From NCBI GenBank assembly GCA_028064935.1, contig JAPTWT010000324.1, forward strand, positions 1-5,849: a stretch of 5,849 bases of DNA, given 5' to 3'. This document shows, in pieces, positions 1-5,849 of this stretch. The translations under genes were made by a program, and so were the position numbers. Position 1 is the stretch's first letter. Every line of letters begins with the position of its first letter. The notes below the pieces were generated by a model, which saw nothing but the letters and a program-made list of their open reading frames with translations, was not told the DNA's origin and searched no databases. The stretch comes from Gammaproteobacteria bacterium. Its GTDB lineage: Bacteria; Pseudomonadota; Gammaproteobacteria; Acidiferrobacterales; Acidiferrobacteraceae.

Positions 1-2
1 AT

Positions 3-221
3 CTTGGTCTGTCGCTCGAGCTGTATCGTGATACGCGCACGGGCGACGTCTTTGTCAGGGTGCCCCATGAGGGGGCGGGGTGTCCTATCCACCTGCGGTT
101 TCTCGACTCGGCCCCAGGCGATCCTGAAGGTGTCCTCACCTACGACGTCCGGACATTTCTACGGCTGGTGGCGACGGGTGTCCTTGAAAGCATCCCCTGT
201 CATGTCATTTGCGACTCCTGA
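3..221 (+). CDS. 3' end of an unidentified plus-strand gene (partial)
   Basis: An open plus-strand frame enters from the left edge and ends at a TGA at 219-221, giving 72 visible residues with no start in the window. I do not recognise the family. What supports coding: about two thirds of its codons end in G or C (48 of 72, counted by hand), and it has a balanced composition with an alternating beta-like stretch (GDVFVRV) followed by a helix-like stretch (TFLRLVATGVLES). The longer frame overlapping it (4-480) is instead Ser/Arg-rich. It faces the operon on the other strand and lies 217 bases from the end of the res-like gene, so the two are convergent and this gene is probably not part of the system. 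Caution: the exact antisense frame over bases 1-153 is also open and GC3-rich, so a minus-strand gene leaving the left edge is a possible alternative. Confidence 0.45.
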   Translation, partial: LGLSLELYRDTRTGDVFVRVPHEGAGCPIHLRFLDSAPGDPEGVLTYDVRTFLRLVATGVLESIPCHVICDS

Positions 222-438
222 CAAATTGCCCAGGGGGTCCCTTCATTTCGGGCAGCGCGCCGTTCCGGCGTCCATCCAGGGGCGGCGGAGCTTATCCCCA
301 GGTCGTCCTCAAGATTGGCGCGGAATTGGTCCTTCCACCGTGACGGGCCGTGGTCTCGGTACATCCTCCAGAACAGCGTGCCCGCTTGGTGAGTACGCCT
401 GGTGGTTTTCACCCATCCTCGCCTGTTCTTGTGTTGCT
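222..438. other. Convergent intergenic junction
   Basis: This is the stretch between the plus-strand frame ending at 221 and the minus-strand res-like stop at 439. I see no RNA gene, insertion-sequence end, direct repeat or convincing intrinsic terminator. The best hairpin is a perfect 5-bp inverted repeat, CGCCG at 258-262 and CGGCG at 266-270 with a TTC loop. No T-run follows it on either strand, so it is not a standard rho-independent terminator. A 70-codon GTG-start frame exists on the minus strand (200-412) but has weak support and is not called. Confidence 0.6.
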
Positions 439-3147
439 TTACAGCAGTTTCCGGAAATGCCGGTTGTCAGCATCCGATGACTTAAGGATGCGGTACTCCA
501 TCCCGCTGGCCACCGCGATCTGACGAGCGAAATCCTTTTTGGCCTGCACCACCGTGTCCTCGATCTGGTTGTCGGCCTTCACCTCGACAATGACGTACTT
601 CAAGCTGCCATCCGGCTCTTCGCGCTGGAAGATGAAGTCGGGGTAATAGCTCCGCACGGTGCGCGAGTCGGGGTCAATGTACTGGATGAAGAAATCAGAC
701 TGGCCGTGCGTCAACATTCCGGTAAAGTAGATCTTCTTCACTCGCTGCTCGTGTAACAAATCCCAGAACAATTGGCTTTCCGACCCCGAATCGAAGCAGT
801 AGGTGTCTAGGTGGAAACTCTTGGCACGTTCATCATCCTTGATAACGCTGTCGGCCCTGCGGACGATCTTGTCTTTGGCCGCCGTCACCTCGTAGTAGCC
901 GTTCGGTGGCAGCTTGATCAGATCGACCTCGTGCTCCTCGGTTTGCTGCGATTCGTCCAAGTCGTAGAGCTGGCGGAACAGGCGGGGGATGATCTCGTCG
1001 TACAGCAGCTCGTTAAACTCATTGACCATCGCAACCAGCTCGTCGGTGCCTTCCTCGGTCGAATCGAGCAGTTCCTCTATTGCCAGGGGGCTGCGATTGA
1101 GATAGCGCGACACTTCCGCGACCAACGTCATCCGCGAGAAAACCCGCTTGTCGCGGCGTGCCGTCAGGTCGAAAGTGCGGCTGCCGGAGGCGCGCGCGGC
1201 ATCGGCGGCAGTAAGGCCGCCTTGCTGCGTCTCGATGAGCCGGTACTTCTCGATCAGGCTGTTCCATGCCTCCCTTTCTGTCCGGTCAAGGCCGAGCGCC
1301 TGCCCAGGCGAAAGCTTCTTCTCGCGCAGCTCATACTGCTTGTGAACCCGTACCAGCTTGATCTTGACCGGTGGCTCGACAACGCGAACCTCCACTCGTT
1401 CCTTGTCGCTGGCGGTCTTCTGAAGCTCCTCTGCGCTGATCCGAAAGTTCTGCTGGAGCTCGTCGTTTAGAATTTGCAGGTTGCCGTCGGAAAGGAAGAC
1501 ATGCCCTGTGTGCTGGGCCTGCCCGATAGAGCGTAGGCAGCGCATTGTCGCTTGCAGGACAAAGATACGCGATTTGGGCTCCCGGAACAGTCCCACACCG
1601 AAAAGTGAGCGGCAGTTCCAGCCTTCCCGGCCCTTGTTGACCAGCAGGATGAATTGTTTCTCCGACTCCTCCGTGTCGAGACGGTTGAACTCGCGGATGT
1701 CGTCATTGGTGGTAAGCTTGTCATCGCCGACGTTCACCAAGATGCGGGATGTCGGTATGCCGTATTTCATCAATGCGCGCTCGACCGCCGGTCTCAGCTC
1801 GCCGCTCAGCTCGTCGATCGTGGCCGCAAAGAAAGCCAGCTTGGGCAGCAAGCCTTCGGGGCGTAGCGCGCCGGACTCCTTCAGGAAGGAATCGATGGCG
1901 ATGTCCACAAACTCGTCGGTGCGAGTGTTGCTGTAGCCGTGCAGCAGAACCTTCTTCAGGTAGGCCTTGTCGATTGCTTCCTTCAGGCCGTAAGCATAGA
2001 CCACCTCTGGCAGCACTTCCCGCCCAACATAGGGCGTACCGGTGTAGTTGTAGCAGGCCACCACGCGAGTGCCCGCTGCGTTGAGGCTGGCAGCGAGGAT
2101 GTCGATAGTGGTGCGCAGACTAGTGTCCGCTTCGTTCGCGCCGACGCCCATGTCCTTGGCCAGTGCCTTACCGAAGGCGTGGTGGGCCTCGTCCACGTAG
2201 ATGCCTAACTGCTCCAGACGGCGCAGCTTCTCGAACCGCTGGTTGGTGGTTAGTTCCCCTTCTTCTTCCGGTTGGTCGAAGTTGTAGAGGTCGGCAGCGT
2301 CCGCATAGACGCCGGTTGCCGTCAGAATTTCACCTGTGGAGCCGAACAGTTTGTCCGTAGCGTTCTTTTCCTTGCGCTGGCGCTTGAGGATGATCTTTTG
2401 CGTGTTGGAGACAATGATGTTGAAGCGTGAACGATCCAGCGTGTCGAGTGAGGTGCCGGCCTCCTCGAGGTAGTGGAAGCGCAGGTGCGTGGTCAGGAAG
2501 TTGACGTACTCCGGCGGTACCACACGGGTGAGGTCAAAGGCCTCGATCTCCTTCAGCGATTGCAGCACCGTCTTGTCCGGGGCGAACACCAGCGCGTTAT
2601 GGCAGTAGCGCGCGTCCTTCTCAAATTTGTTGCCCAGCAGGAACTCGTAGAAGATGCAGGTCGCCATCAGGATGGTTTTGCCGGTGCCCATCGTCAGGGC
2701 AAAGATGTAGTTTGGGTAGACGCGCGAGTTCTTACGCATCGCCGCAAACACGGCGTTGTATTGATCCTGCGTCACGGCATCGAACAAGCCCATCTGACCC
2801 GCGTCGCCGGTGACTACACCACCTTCGGCGCGACCTGCGAAGCGACCTCGCTTCTCAAACCACTGCTGGAAGATTTCCTCGACCTTGGCGTTATCGAGAA
2901 ACTCCTTCAGAAAGACATAGACCTCGAGCGCCTCGAACTGTGGTTGGCGCAGAAAAGCCTTCGGGTTACGCTCCGGGTTGTTGAAGTCGAGGAACTTGCG
3001 GGTCAATTCCTTATAGTGCTGGCGGATCGTGCCGCGTTTGTCTTGGTAGAAGTGCCAGAGAAACAGGAAGAAGGCGAAGTCCAGCGATGCGCTGGCCTTT
3101 TGCGTAGTGGCAGCCTTCTTCGCAGGAGCTGCTCTCTTAGTCGCCAT
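439..3147 (-). CDS. res: Type III restriction Res-like SF2 helicase/translocase with C-terminal PD-(D/E)XK endonuclease domain
   Basis: This is a probable restriction subunit that couples ATP-driven DNA translocation or switching to cleavage, acting in the cytoplasm with the upstream Mod-like protein. Numbering from the ATG at 3147 gives 902 residues, close to the usual 900-1000 of type III Res proteins. Visible motifs, in order: Walker A (ALTMGTGKT, about 150-158), DEAH box (VDEAHH, about 318-323), motif III (YTGTP, about 368-372), motif V region (VNKGREGWN, about 503-511), motif VI (QATMRCLR, about 532-539), then a C-terminal nuclease with YPD at 835-837 and EVK at 855-857. The ATG at 3147 is preferred because GGGAG lies 8 bases upstream; the in-frame GTG at 3156 abuts that Shine-Dalgarno. 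The gene overlaps the 3' end of mod by 11 bases, so translation is probably coupled. The first 20 or so residues are Lys/Ala-rich and basic. No frameshift or missing catalytic residue is seen. The type III assignment rests on motifs and neighbourhood, so a related non-classical defence helicase-nuclease remains possible. Confidence 0.9.
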   Translation of the reverse strand: MATKRAAPAKKAATTQKASASLDFAFFLFLWHFYQDKRGTIRQHYKELTRKFLDFNNPERNPKAFLRQPQFEALEVYVFLKEFLDNAKVEEIFQQWFEKRGRFAGRAEGGVVTGDAGQMGLFDAVTQDQYNAVFAAMRKNSRVYPNYIFALTMGTGKTILMATCIFYEFLLGNKFEKDARYCHNALVFAPDKTVLQSLKEIEAFDLTRVVPPEYVNFLTTHLRFHYLEEAGTSLDTLDRSRFNIIVSNTQKIILKRQRKEKNATDKLFGSTGEILTATGVYADAADLYNFDQPEEEGELTTNQRFEKLRRLEQLGIYVDEAHHAFGKALAKDMGVGANEADTSLRTTIDILAASLNAAGTRVVACYNYTGTPYVGREVLPEVVYAYGLKEAIDKAYLKKVLLHGYSNTRTDEFVDIAIDSFLKESGALRPEGLLPKLAFFAATIDELSGELRPAVERALMKYGIPTSRILVNVGDDKLTTNDDIREFNRLDTEESEKQFILLVNKGREGWNCRSLFGVGLFREPKSRIFVLQATMRCLRSIGQAQHTGHVFLSDGNLQILNDELQQNFRISAEELQKTASDKERVEVRVVEPPVKIKLVRVHKQYELREKKLSPGQALGLDRTEREAWNSLIEKYRLIETQQGGLTAADAARASGSRTFDLTARRDKRVFSRMTLVAEVSRYLNRSPLAIEELLDSTEEGTDELVAMVNEFNELLYDEIIPRLFRQLYDLDESQQTEEHEVDLIKLPPNGYYEVTAAKDKIVRRADSVIKDDERAKSFHLDTYCFDSGSESQLFWDLLHEQRVKKIYFTGMLTHGQSDFFIQYIDPDSRTVRSYYPDFIFQREEPDGSLKYVIVEVKADNQIEDTVVQAKKDFARQIAVASGMEYRILKSSDADNRHFRKLL

Positions 3148-5413
3148 TATTGACACTCCCTTCCCACGATTCCGACAGCAGGTCGGTGATCTTCACGCGA
3201 ATGGTGCCCGCATCGTCCGGCACCTTATATACGCCCTTGACCAACTCATCCTTGCCCGGAATGTCCACCACCGCCGGTTGCAGTACCGCGCCGTCGTAGT
3301 TCCAATCGATTAGTACCGACTCGACCAGTTCTTTCCAGTCATCGACCGCATCTTTTTGCAGAGAGAGCTTTTGCAGTAGGTTCATCGGGTAAAACTTCTC
3401 AACTATCAGATCGCCCCTCTTTATGGACACCTTGCCCTGCGAATCGCGCTTGAATTCCAGATTGGCCTTGTCGCGCAGGATGTCCACCACCTCCACATCG
3501 ACTTTGAATGGCCTGGCATTCAACTGCAGTTGTGCGGCCAAATCCGGCTCGTGGCCCATGCAGACGAGGGTAATCTTCTCGACTGGGCGGTTCGGCGACT
3601 CGTTTTGCTTGCGCTCCCACGCCTTGTAGTCGAAGCCTGCGATCAACTCGTTCAAATCGGCGCGCGTGGCGATACGGTTGACGGGCATGATCTTGACCAT
3701 GCGGCCGTCCTTCTCGCCGTCAAATACAGTGCTGAACTCTAGCTTCTGCACCTCCAGCGCCTCGATCAGCAGCTCCTTCGCCTGAATCGGGTTGCGGAAG
3801 ATGTCGTAGTGGTTGACGTTATAAAGCTCAAACCCGTTATAGTACTTAAATTCGTCATCAAGCGATTTCTGGCGCAGGCCATCGGATACGCCAATCAACC
3901 GCTTGGTGGTTGTCTGAATAGCCCCCAAATTGATGTCAGCACCAATGAAGCGTCGCCCCAGTTTCATAGCAGTCGCCTGCGTAGTGCCTGATCCCATGAA
4001 TGAATCAAAGACCAATCCACCAGGCGGTGTTGCCATTGAGATGATTCGATCCAATAGGGCCTCCGGCTTCTGGGTCGGGTACCCATTCCGCTCTTTCGCC
4101 ACCGGATTGACTGGATGAACATCAAGCCATAGGTCTTGCAGTTTCACGCCCTCAACTTCATCGAGGTACTGCTTGAATTGAATTCTTCCCTCTTTTGATT
4201 CCGGAAAGAGCAGTCGCCCCTCACGGTCGTATTCCTCCATCTTCTCCCTCGTCCACTTATATCCGTTTGGGTGGGGCAAATATCCTTTGTAGTCATAGTA
4301 AAGATTTGGACGAGGTCCCGGATTTCCCGTTGGAATGGGGATGTAGAGGCGCCCGTTCTCATCTTTTCGTGCCCGCTTGAGATAATCTTCGTCGTGGGCG
4401 TGGTACTGCATCTTGAAGAAATAATCATCGGACTTGGAGTACCAGTAGATAGTGTCATGCAGAGTCCCGCATCTCCTTGATGCAAGTCCTGTTGCAGTCG
4501 AACGCTTCCAGATCAACTCATTCCTGAAATTGGATTCTCCAAAAATCTCGCTGAGAATCGCACGCAGGAGGAAGTTCTTTACGTCGTCGCAATGAAGGAA
4601 AATGCTCCCGGTTGGTGCAAGCAGCTCTCGCATCAATGTGAGCCGCTCATACATGAACTGCAAGTATTCGTCGTTGTTCCAGATGTCCGAATACTGCTTG
4701 TCCTCAAAGGACGTGTGTTCAGTTGAGCCTTCTCGACCCTGAAGCGTCACTTTGCGCTTGTAATCCGCCTTCGAATCAAACGGTGGGTCGATATAGATCA
4801 GGTCAACCTTACCCCTGAACTCCTTCAGCAGGTGGCTCATCACCTGAAGGTTGTCGCCCCAGAAAATCTTGTTGCGCCAGCCATCTACCTCTTCGCCGTG
4901 AATCTCCTTCAACTGCGCCGGGTAATACTGCGTCGAGGTGAATGGACGCTTGCCGCGCCAGTTGAGCATCGGGTAACCCTTGATCGGCTCGAACTCGTAT
5001 CTCTCAACGTTGGTGGTGCCTCCATCAGGCGTGACCAGTTGCAGGCTTTCCTGCGCGGGTTTTGAGTCACTCATTGGCCTTCTCGTCGGTAGTTGGTTAG
5101 ACATTCTGATCTGGGTAGTCCGTGCCGGCTTTGACGCAGGCGGCGGCGCAGGGCGGACCGCCTCCAAAAGCCGGGCAATAAGGGCATTCTTTCGCCCCCT
5201 CGATTCAACTCCCACGGCCTCGCAAACCTGCTTGACTTCGGTCTCGTTGAGATAACCGAGAAGCTCCTCCGGCCCGCAACGACGTGCGGCCGCGGTAGCG
5301 TCGGCCAACGCCTGCCGTTTGCGCTTATCTGCAACAATCAATTCATAGTCATCGACGATCTGCCGAAGTGCGGAGGTACTGGCGATTGTGATGATGATCG
5401 ACTTCAATCTCAT
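3137..5413 (-). CDS. mod: Type III Mod-like beta-class DNA methyltransferase with N-terminal SAP-like extension
   Basis: This is a site-specific DNA methyltransferase, most likely adenine-N6, using S-adenosylmethionine; it protects host DNA and probably provides target recognition for the Res-like partner. The 758 residues contain motif IV (IYIDPPF, 206-212) upstream of the AdoMet-binding motif I (FDSFMGSGTT, 469-478), the order that defines the beta class. A YPTQKPEALL motif (445-454) sits just before motif I, as is usual. The middle (about 285-425) is the likely target recognition domain. Residues 1-113 are an extension not needed for catalysis. Within it, about 50-85 resemble a SAP helix-extended-helix DNA-binding motif, followed by a Pro/Ala linker. 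The ATG at 5413 is chosen because it forms an ATGA overlap with the upstream stop and has AGGAAGGA before it. An internal ATG at 5074 (Met114) could yield a shorter methylase. At 758 residues it is longer than many type III Mod proteins, mainly because of the N-terminus. No catalytic motif looks damaged. Confidence 0.92.
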   Translation of the reverse strand: MRLKSIIITIASTSALRQIVDDYELIVADKRKRQALADATAAARRCGPEELLGYLNETEVKQVCEAVGVESRGRKNALIARLLEAVRPAPPPASKPARTTQIRMSNQLPTRRPMSDSKPAQESLQLVTPDGGTTNVERYEFEPIKGYPMLNWRGKRPFTSTQYYPAQLKEIHGEEVDGWRNKIFWGDNLQVMSHLLKEFRGKVDLIYIDPPFDSKADYKRKVTLQGREGSTEHTSFEDKQYSDIWNNDEYLQFMYERLTLMRELLAPTGSIFLHCDDVKNFLLRAILSEIFGESNFRNELIWKRSTATGLASRRCGTLHDTIYWYSKSDDYFFKMQYHAHDEDYLKRARKDENGRLYIPIPTGNPGPRPNLYYDYKGYLPHPNGYKWTREKMEEYDREGRLLFPESKEGRIQFKQYLDEVEGVKLQDLWLDVHPVNPVAKERNGYPTQKPEALLDRIISMATPPGGLVFDSFMGSGTTQATAMKLGRRFIGADINLGAIQTTTKRLIGVSDGLRQKSLDDEFKYYNGFELYNVNHYDIFRNPIQAKELLIEALEVQKLEFSTVFDGEKDGRMVKIMPVNRIATRADLNELIAGFDYKAWERKQNESPNRPVEKITLVCMGHEPDLAAQLQLNARPFKVDVEVVDILRDKANLEFKRDSQGKVSIKRGDLIVEKFYPMNLLQKLSLQKDAVDDWKELVESVLIDWNYDGAVLQPAVVDIPGKDELVKGVYKVPDDAGTIRVKITDLLSESWEGSVNNGD
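3156..3162 (-). promoter_or_regulatory. Ribosome binding site deciding the res-like start
   Basis: On the minus strand this reads AAGGGAG. It lies inside the last codons of mod and 8 bases before the ATG at 3147. Because the alternative GTG at 3154-3156 begins at the last G of this element, the site supports ATG and argues against GTG. Its position inside mod means the res-like gene needs no intergenic leader. Confidence 0.7.
4141..4560 (-). other. Low-GC central block of mod, probable target recognition domain
   Basis: By hand count this 420-base block is about 48 percent GC (203 of 420). Spot counts of 60-base lines elsewhere in mod give 55 to 68 percent (3181-3240, 3481-3540, 5101-5160). 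The block encodes about residues 285-425, between catalytic motifs IV and I. That is where beta-class type III Mod enzymes carry their sequence-specific recognition domain. Codons ending in A or T become common (for example around YKGYLPHPNGYK). That it is an exchanged specificity domain is inference; aromatic-rich content alone could lower GC somewhat. Confidence 0.5.
5078..5084 (-). promoter_or_regulatory. Possible internal ribosome binding site for a short Mod form
   Basis: The minus strand reads GAGAAGG three bases before the ATG at 5072-5074 (Met114 of the long product). The spacing is shorter than ideal, so this is weak. If used, it would produce a methylase of about 645 residues without the SAP-like extension, close to the length of classical type III Mod proteins. 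Confidence 0.25.
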
Positions 5414-5849
5414 GGGTCCTTCCTGAATTTCCAGTTCTTGTTGTCGCAGTAGGCGCGCATGTCACAGCTTTGGCAGAGCTTGGCCGGCCGTGCTACGATC
5501 TGATAGTCCTGCCGCTCGATGCGCTCGACGATGTCGTCGAAGCGCGCGATGGTCTTGCCGATGGCGCGGTCGTCCTTCGTGAAGGAGACGTATGGGTTGC
5601 CGCCGTCCTCACCGGTGTAGTACAGGTGCATCCGGCCAACCTTCTGGCCGGTGCGCTCTTCCACCAGATGGGCGTACACCTCCAGCTGGTGTTGGTACTG
5701 GCGCAGGCGTTCCCGATCCTTTTCCATATCGGGCTTCTTCTCCGACTTGAAGTCAATGACCTCGACTGTGTCGTGCTCGCCTCGTATCAGGTCAACGCTG
5801 CCCTTCAAAATGTACTGATCCTTTACGAGCGAAATCTCTACCTCAGCCT
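5410..5849 (-). CDS. RecB/AddB/Cas4-type PD-(D/E)XK nuclease domain with Fe-S cysteines, C-terminal part of a larger protein (partial)
   Basis: The frame runs off the right edge, so only the last 145 or so residues are visible and the start is not in the window. A TTG at 5806-5808 lies in mid-domain: the frame upstream of it stays open and reads EVEISLVKDQYILK, a typical lead-in strand. RecB-family nuclease motifs follow in order: GSVD (Asp codon at 5791-5793), IDFK (Asp codon at 5752-5754, Lys two codons later), and QLEVY (Gln codon at 5686-5688, the QxxxY motif). Near the C-terminus CQSCDMRAYC gives a Cx2Cx5C spacing (codons 5446-5475), as in AddB and Cas4 iron-sulfur nucleases; the fourth cysteine would lie off the window. 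Such domains often end UvrD-like helicases, and that is the likeliest whole protein, but only the nuclease is seen. The stop overlaps the mod start as ATGA, so the two are co-transcribed and probably translationally coupled. A stand-alone Cas4-like or PDDEXK_1 nuclease is the alternative. Confidence 0.8.
   Translation of the reverse strand, partial: AEVEISLVKDQYILKGSVDLIRGEHDTVEVIDFKSEKKPDMEKDRERLRQYQHQLEVYAHLVEERTGQKVGRMHLYYTGEDGGNPYVSFTKDDRAIGKTIARFDDIVERIERQDYQIVARPAKLCQSCDMRAYCDNKNWKFRKDP
5417..5424 (-). promoter_or_regulatory. Ribosome binding site of mod
   Basis: The minus strand reads AGGAAGGA, ending three bases before the ATG at 5411-5413. Its first AGGA is seven bases from the start, a standard distance. 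It lies inside the last codons of the upstream nuclease gene. Together with the ATGA stop/start overlap it supports the long form of the methylase. Confidence 0.7.

Noticed and set aside
258..270. Perfect 5-bp inverted repeat CGCCG-TTC-CGGCG as a bidirectional terminator
   Set aside because: The stem is short and no T-run follows on either strand; such repeats are expected by chance at this GC content.
200..412. 70-codon minus-strand frame with a GTG start, just downstream of the res-like gene
   Set aside because: The composition is not absurd, but the only Shine-Dalgarno candidate is three bases from the GTG, no family is recognised, and it overlaps the end of the opposite gene. Too weak to call, though a small real protein cannot be excluded.
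4..480. 158-codon plus-strand open frame with a TTG start
   Set aside because: Its product is Ser/Arg/Pro-rich with shadow-like composition, it runs antisense into the end of the res-like gene, and a better frame (3-221) covers its left part.
811..1470. 219-codon plus-strand open frame inside the res-like gene
   Set aside because: It is antisense to a motif-complete helicase-nuclease gene. Long antisense frames are common in GC-rich coding DNA, and it shows no recognisable domain.
2473..3153. 226-codon plus-strand open frame inside the res-like gene
   Set aside because: It is a codon-phase shadow of the res-like N-terminus and Walker A region, with no domain or ribosome binding site support.
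5071..5337. 88-codon minus-strand frame ending in an ATGA junction with the internal mod ATG
   Set aside because: The ATGA looked like a separate small gene ahead of a short mod, but this frame is Arg-rich and featureless, while the mod frame over the same bases encodes a plausible SAP-like motif.
3137..5413. Phase-variable simple repeats in mod, as in known type III phasevarions
   Set aside because: No run of tandem tetra- or pentanucleotide repeats or long homopolymer was seen; the GGC-rich bases near 5141-5149 are too short to be a slippage tract.
5446..5793. Cas4-like motifs as evidence of a CRISPR locus
   Set aside because: The nuclease and Cys motifs are shared with AddB and with helicase-nuclease fusions. 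There is no repeat-spacer array and no cas gene in the window, and the operon partners are Mod and Res.

Overview
The window is a bacterial chromosomal or accessory segment of moderately high GC (mid to upper fifties percent by eye, lower in one block). Codon use favours G/C-ending codons, which fits a proteobacterium, but nothing here fixes the taxon. Almost all of it is one leftward (minus-strand) operon that looks like a DNA modification/restriction defence module of type III-like architecture. Its genes overlap by a few bases, which suggests translational coupling.

In transcription order, from the right edge leftward, there are three genes. (1) The 3' end of a gene entering from beyond base 5849 encodes a RecB/AddB/Cas4-type PD-(D/E)XK nuclease domain with a C-terminal Cys cluster typical of iron-sulfur nucleases. 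It is probably the tail of a larger nuclease or helicase-nuclease. (2) It overlaps by an ATGA junction a 758-residue beta-class adenine-type DNA methyltransferase (Mod-like), which carries an unusual N-terminal extension with a SAP-like DNA-binding motif. (3) This in turn overlaps an approximately 902-residue SF2 helicase/translocase with a C-terminal PD-(D/E)XK endonuclease domain (Res-like). The ATG start of this third gene is favoured over an upstream GTG by the position of the Shine-Dalgarno sequence.

The res-like gene ends at 439. To its left is a junction of about 220 bases with no convincing gene or terminator. Beyond that, a plus-strand reading frame entering from the left edge ends at 221, so the operon's 3' border appears to be a convergent gene arrangement.

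Working model: Mod methylates a specific site and protects host DNA, while Mod plus Res recognise and translocate on unmodified DNA and cut it. The upstream iron-sulfur nuclease is an extra component that ordinary two-gene type III systems do not have. The central part of mod, between catalytic motifs IV and I, is clearly poorer in GC than its flanks. That fits exchange of a target recognition domain.
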